NCBI GenBank assembly: GCA_900547555.1
Contig: URHG01000006.1
Location: 18,467-82,466, forward strand
Direction of reading: 5' to 3'
Source of the DNA: an uncultured Porphyromonadaceae bacterium
GTDB lineage: Bacteria > Bacteroidota > Bacteroidia > Bacteroidales > UBA11471
Length of the DNA stretch: 64,000 bases
A program made the position numbers and the translations under genes. A model generated the notes under the pieces. The model ran no database searches. It saw only the letters and a list, made by a program, of their open reading frames with translations, and was not told the origin of the DNA. Shown piece by piece: positions 63,874 to 64,000 of this stretch. Each line of letters opens with the position of its first letter. Position 1 is the stretch's first letter.

Positions 63874-64000
63874 ACGTAGGGCGATTCCAGGCCCTCGACG
63901 TTGCCGCGAATCGTGTAACCGTGCGCCGGCCCTTTCACCCGAACTTATACATTTTACCATGAAACGCATTTACACATTCGCAGCGGCCCTGCTCTTCCTG
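63860..64000. other. Foreign, inverted fragment of a DUF4369-like secreted protein
   Basis: About 140 bp, GC-richer than the rest. Read on the minus strand, 63945 down to about 63858 gives GYTIRGNVEGLESPYVYLIT, the start pattern of DUF4369 domains of thioredoxin-like lipoproteins, but without a start codon (TAA just upstream in frame). Read on the plus strand from 63959 it starts MKRIYTFAAALLFL, a signal peptide of the type expected immediately before such a domain. The two pieces face in opposite directions, as in a fold-back chimera. Confidence 0.6.

Noticed and set aside
1..64000. CRISPR arrays, prophage, insertion sequences, tRNA or rRNA genes
   Set aside because: No regularly spaced repeats, transposase or phage proteins, or cloverleaf-like sequences were found in the intergenic regions.

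Overview
The window looks like a chromosomal segment of a gut-type Bacteroidales bacterium. Reasons: SusC/SusD-type proteins, GldB, MlaD and DUF4827/DUF4861-type lipoproteins, a B12-dependent ribonucleotide reductase, PL/GH pectin enzymes, and promoters of the Bacteroidota type (TTTG or TTTT, about 19 nt, then TAnnTTTG) in front of many genes, with few classical Shine-Dalgarno sites. The genus cannot be fixed by reading alone; Barnesiella/Parabacteroides-like is a guess. No CRISPR array, rRNA, tRNA, insertion sequence or prophage was seen.

Layout. 1-1.4 kb (minus): aromatic amino acid genes pheA and an aminotransferase, preceded by what reads as two consecutive Phe/Tyr-rich leader peptides, each followed by an antiterminator/terminator pair. 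This is the most striking signal in the window. 1.6-5.5 kb: mscL, small unknown proteins, aroE, gldB-like. 5.7-9.4 kb: cell-wall amidase, mlaD, dnaA. 9.4-17.9 kb: nitroreductase, nrdJ-malQ (start/stop overlap), a TetR regulator, fabG and a pseudouridine synthase. 18.1-21.8 kb: ferritin, then kduI-kduD-DUF4861 (late pectin catabolism). 21.9-31.0 kb: purU-hisH-hisA-(sialidase-like lipoprotein)-hisF-hisIE-ftsE, then lysC and lysA and a secreted protein. 31.2-31.9 kb: a frameshifted DUF4352-type gene.

32.0-45.2 kb (minus): a pectin degradation locus. One five-gene transcription unit (GH143/GH142-like fusion, GH140, GH78, PL1-like, PL10) has its own promoter and terminator. Upstream lie nfo and a GH43. 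The combination of GH140 (apiosidase family) with a GH143/GH142-like fusion points to rhamnogalacturonan II side chains. The lyases would deliver unsaturated uronates, which feed KduI and KduD. No SusC/SusD pair or hybrid two-component regulator sits beside this locus.

45.5-59.6 kb: housekeeping genes (alcohol dehydrogenase, rRNA/tRNA methyltransferase, mazG, DHH phosphoesterase, glmM, mscS, lepA, nhaA, PAP2 phosphatase, miaA). 60.0-63.9 kb: a SusC gene and the beginning of its SusD partner. The SusD frame breaks near 63,860, where the sequence changes to a GC-richer stretch that reads as an inverted fragment of an unrelated secreted protein. This looks like a chimeric join or contig-end artefact.
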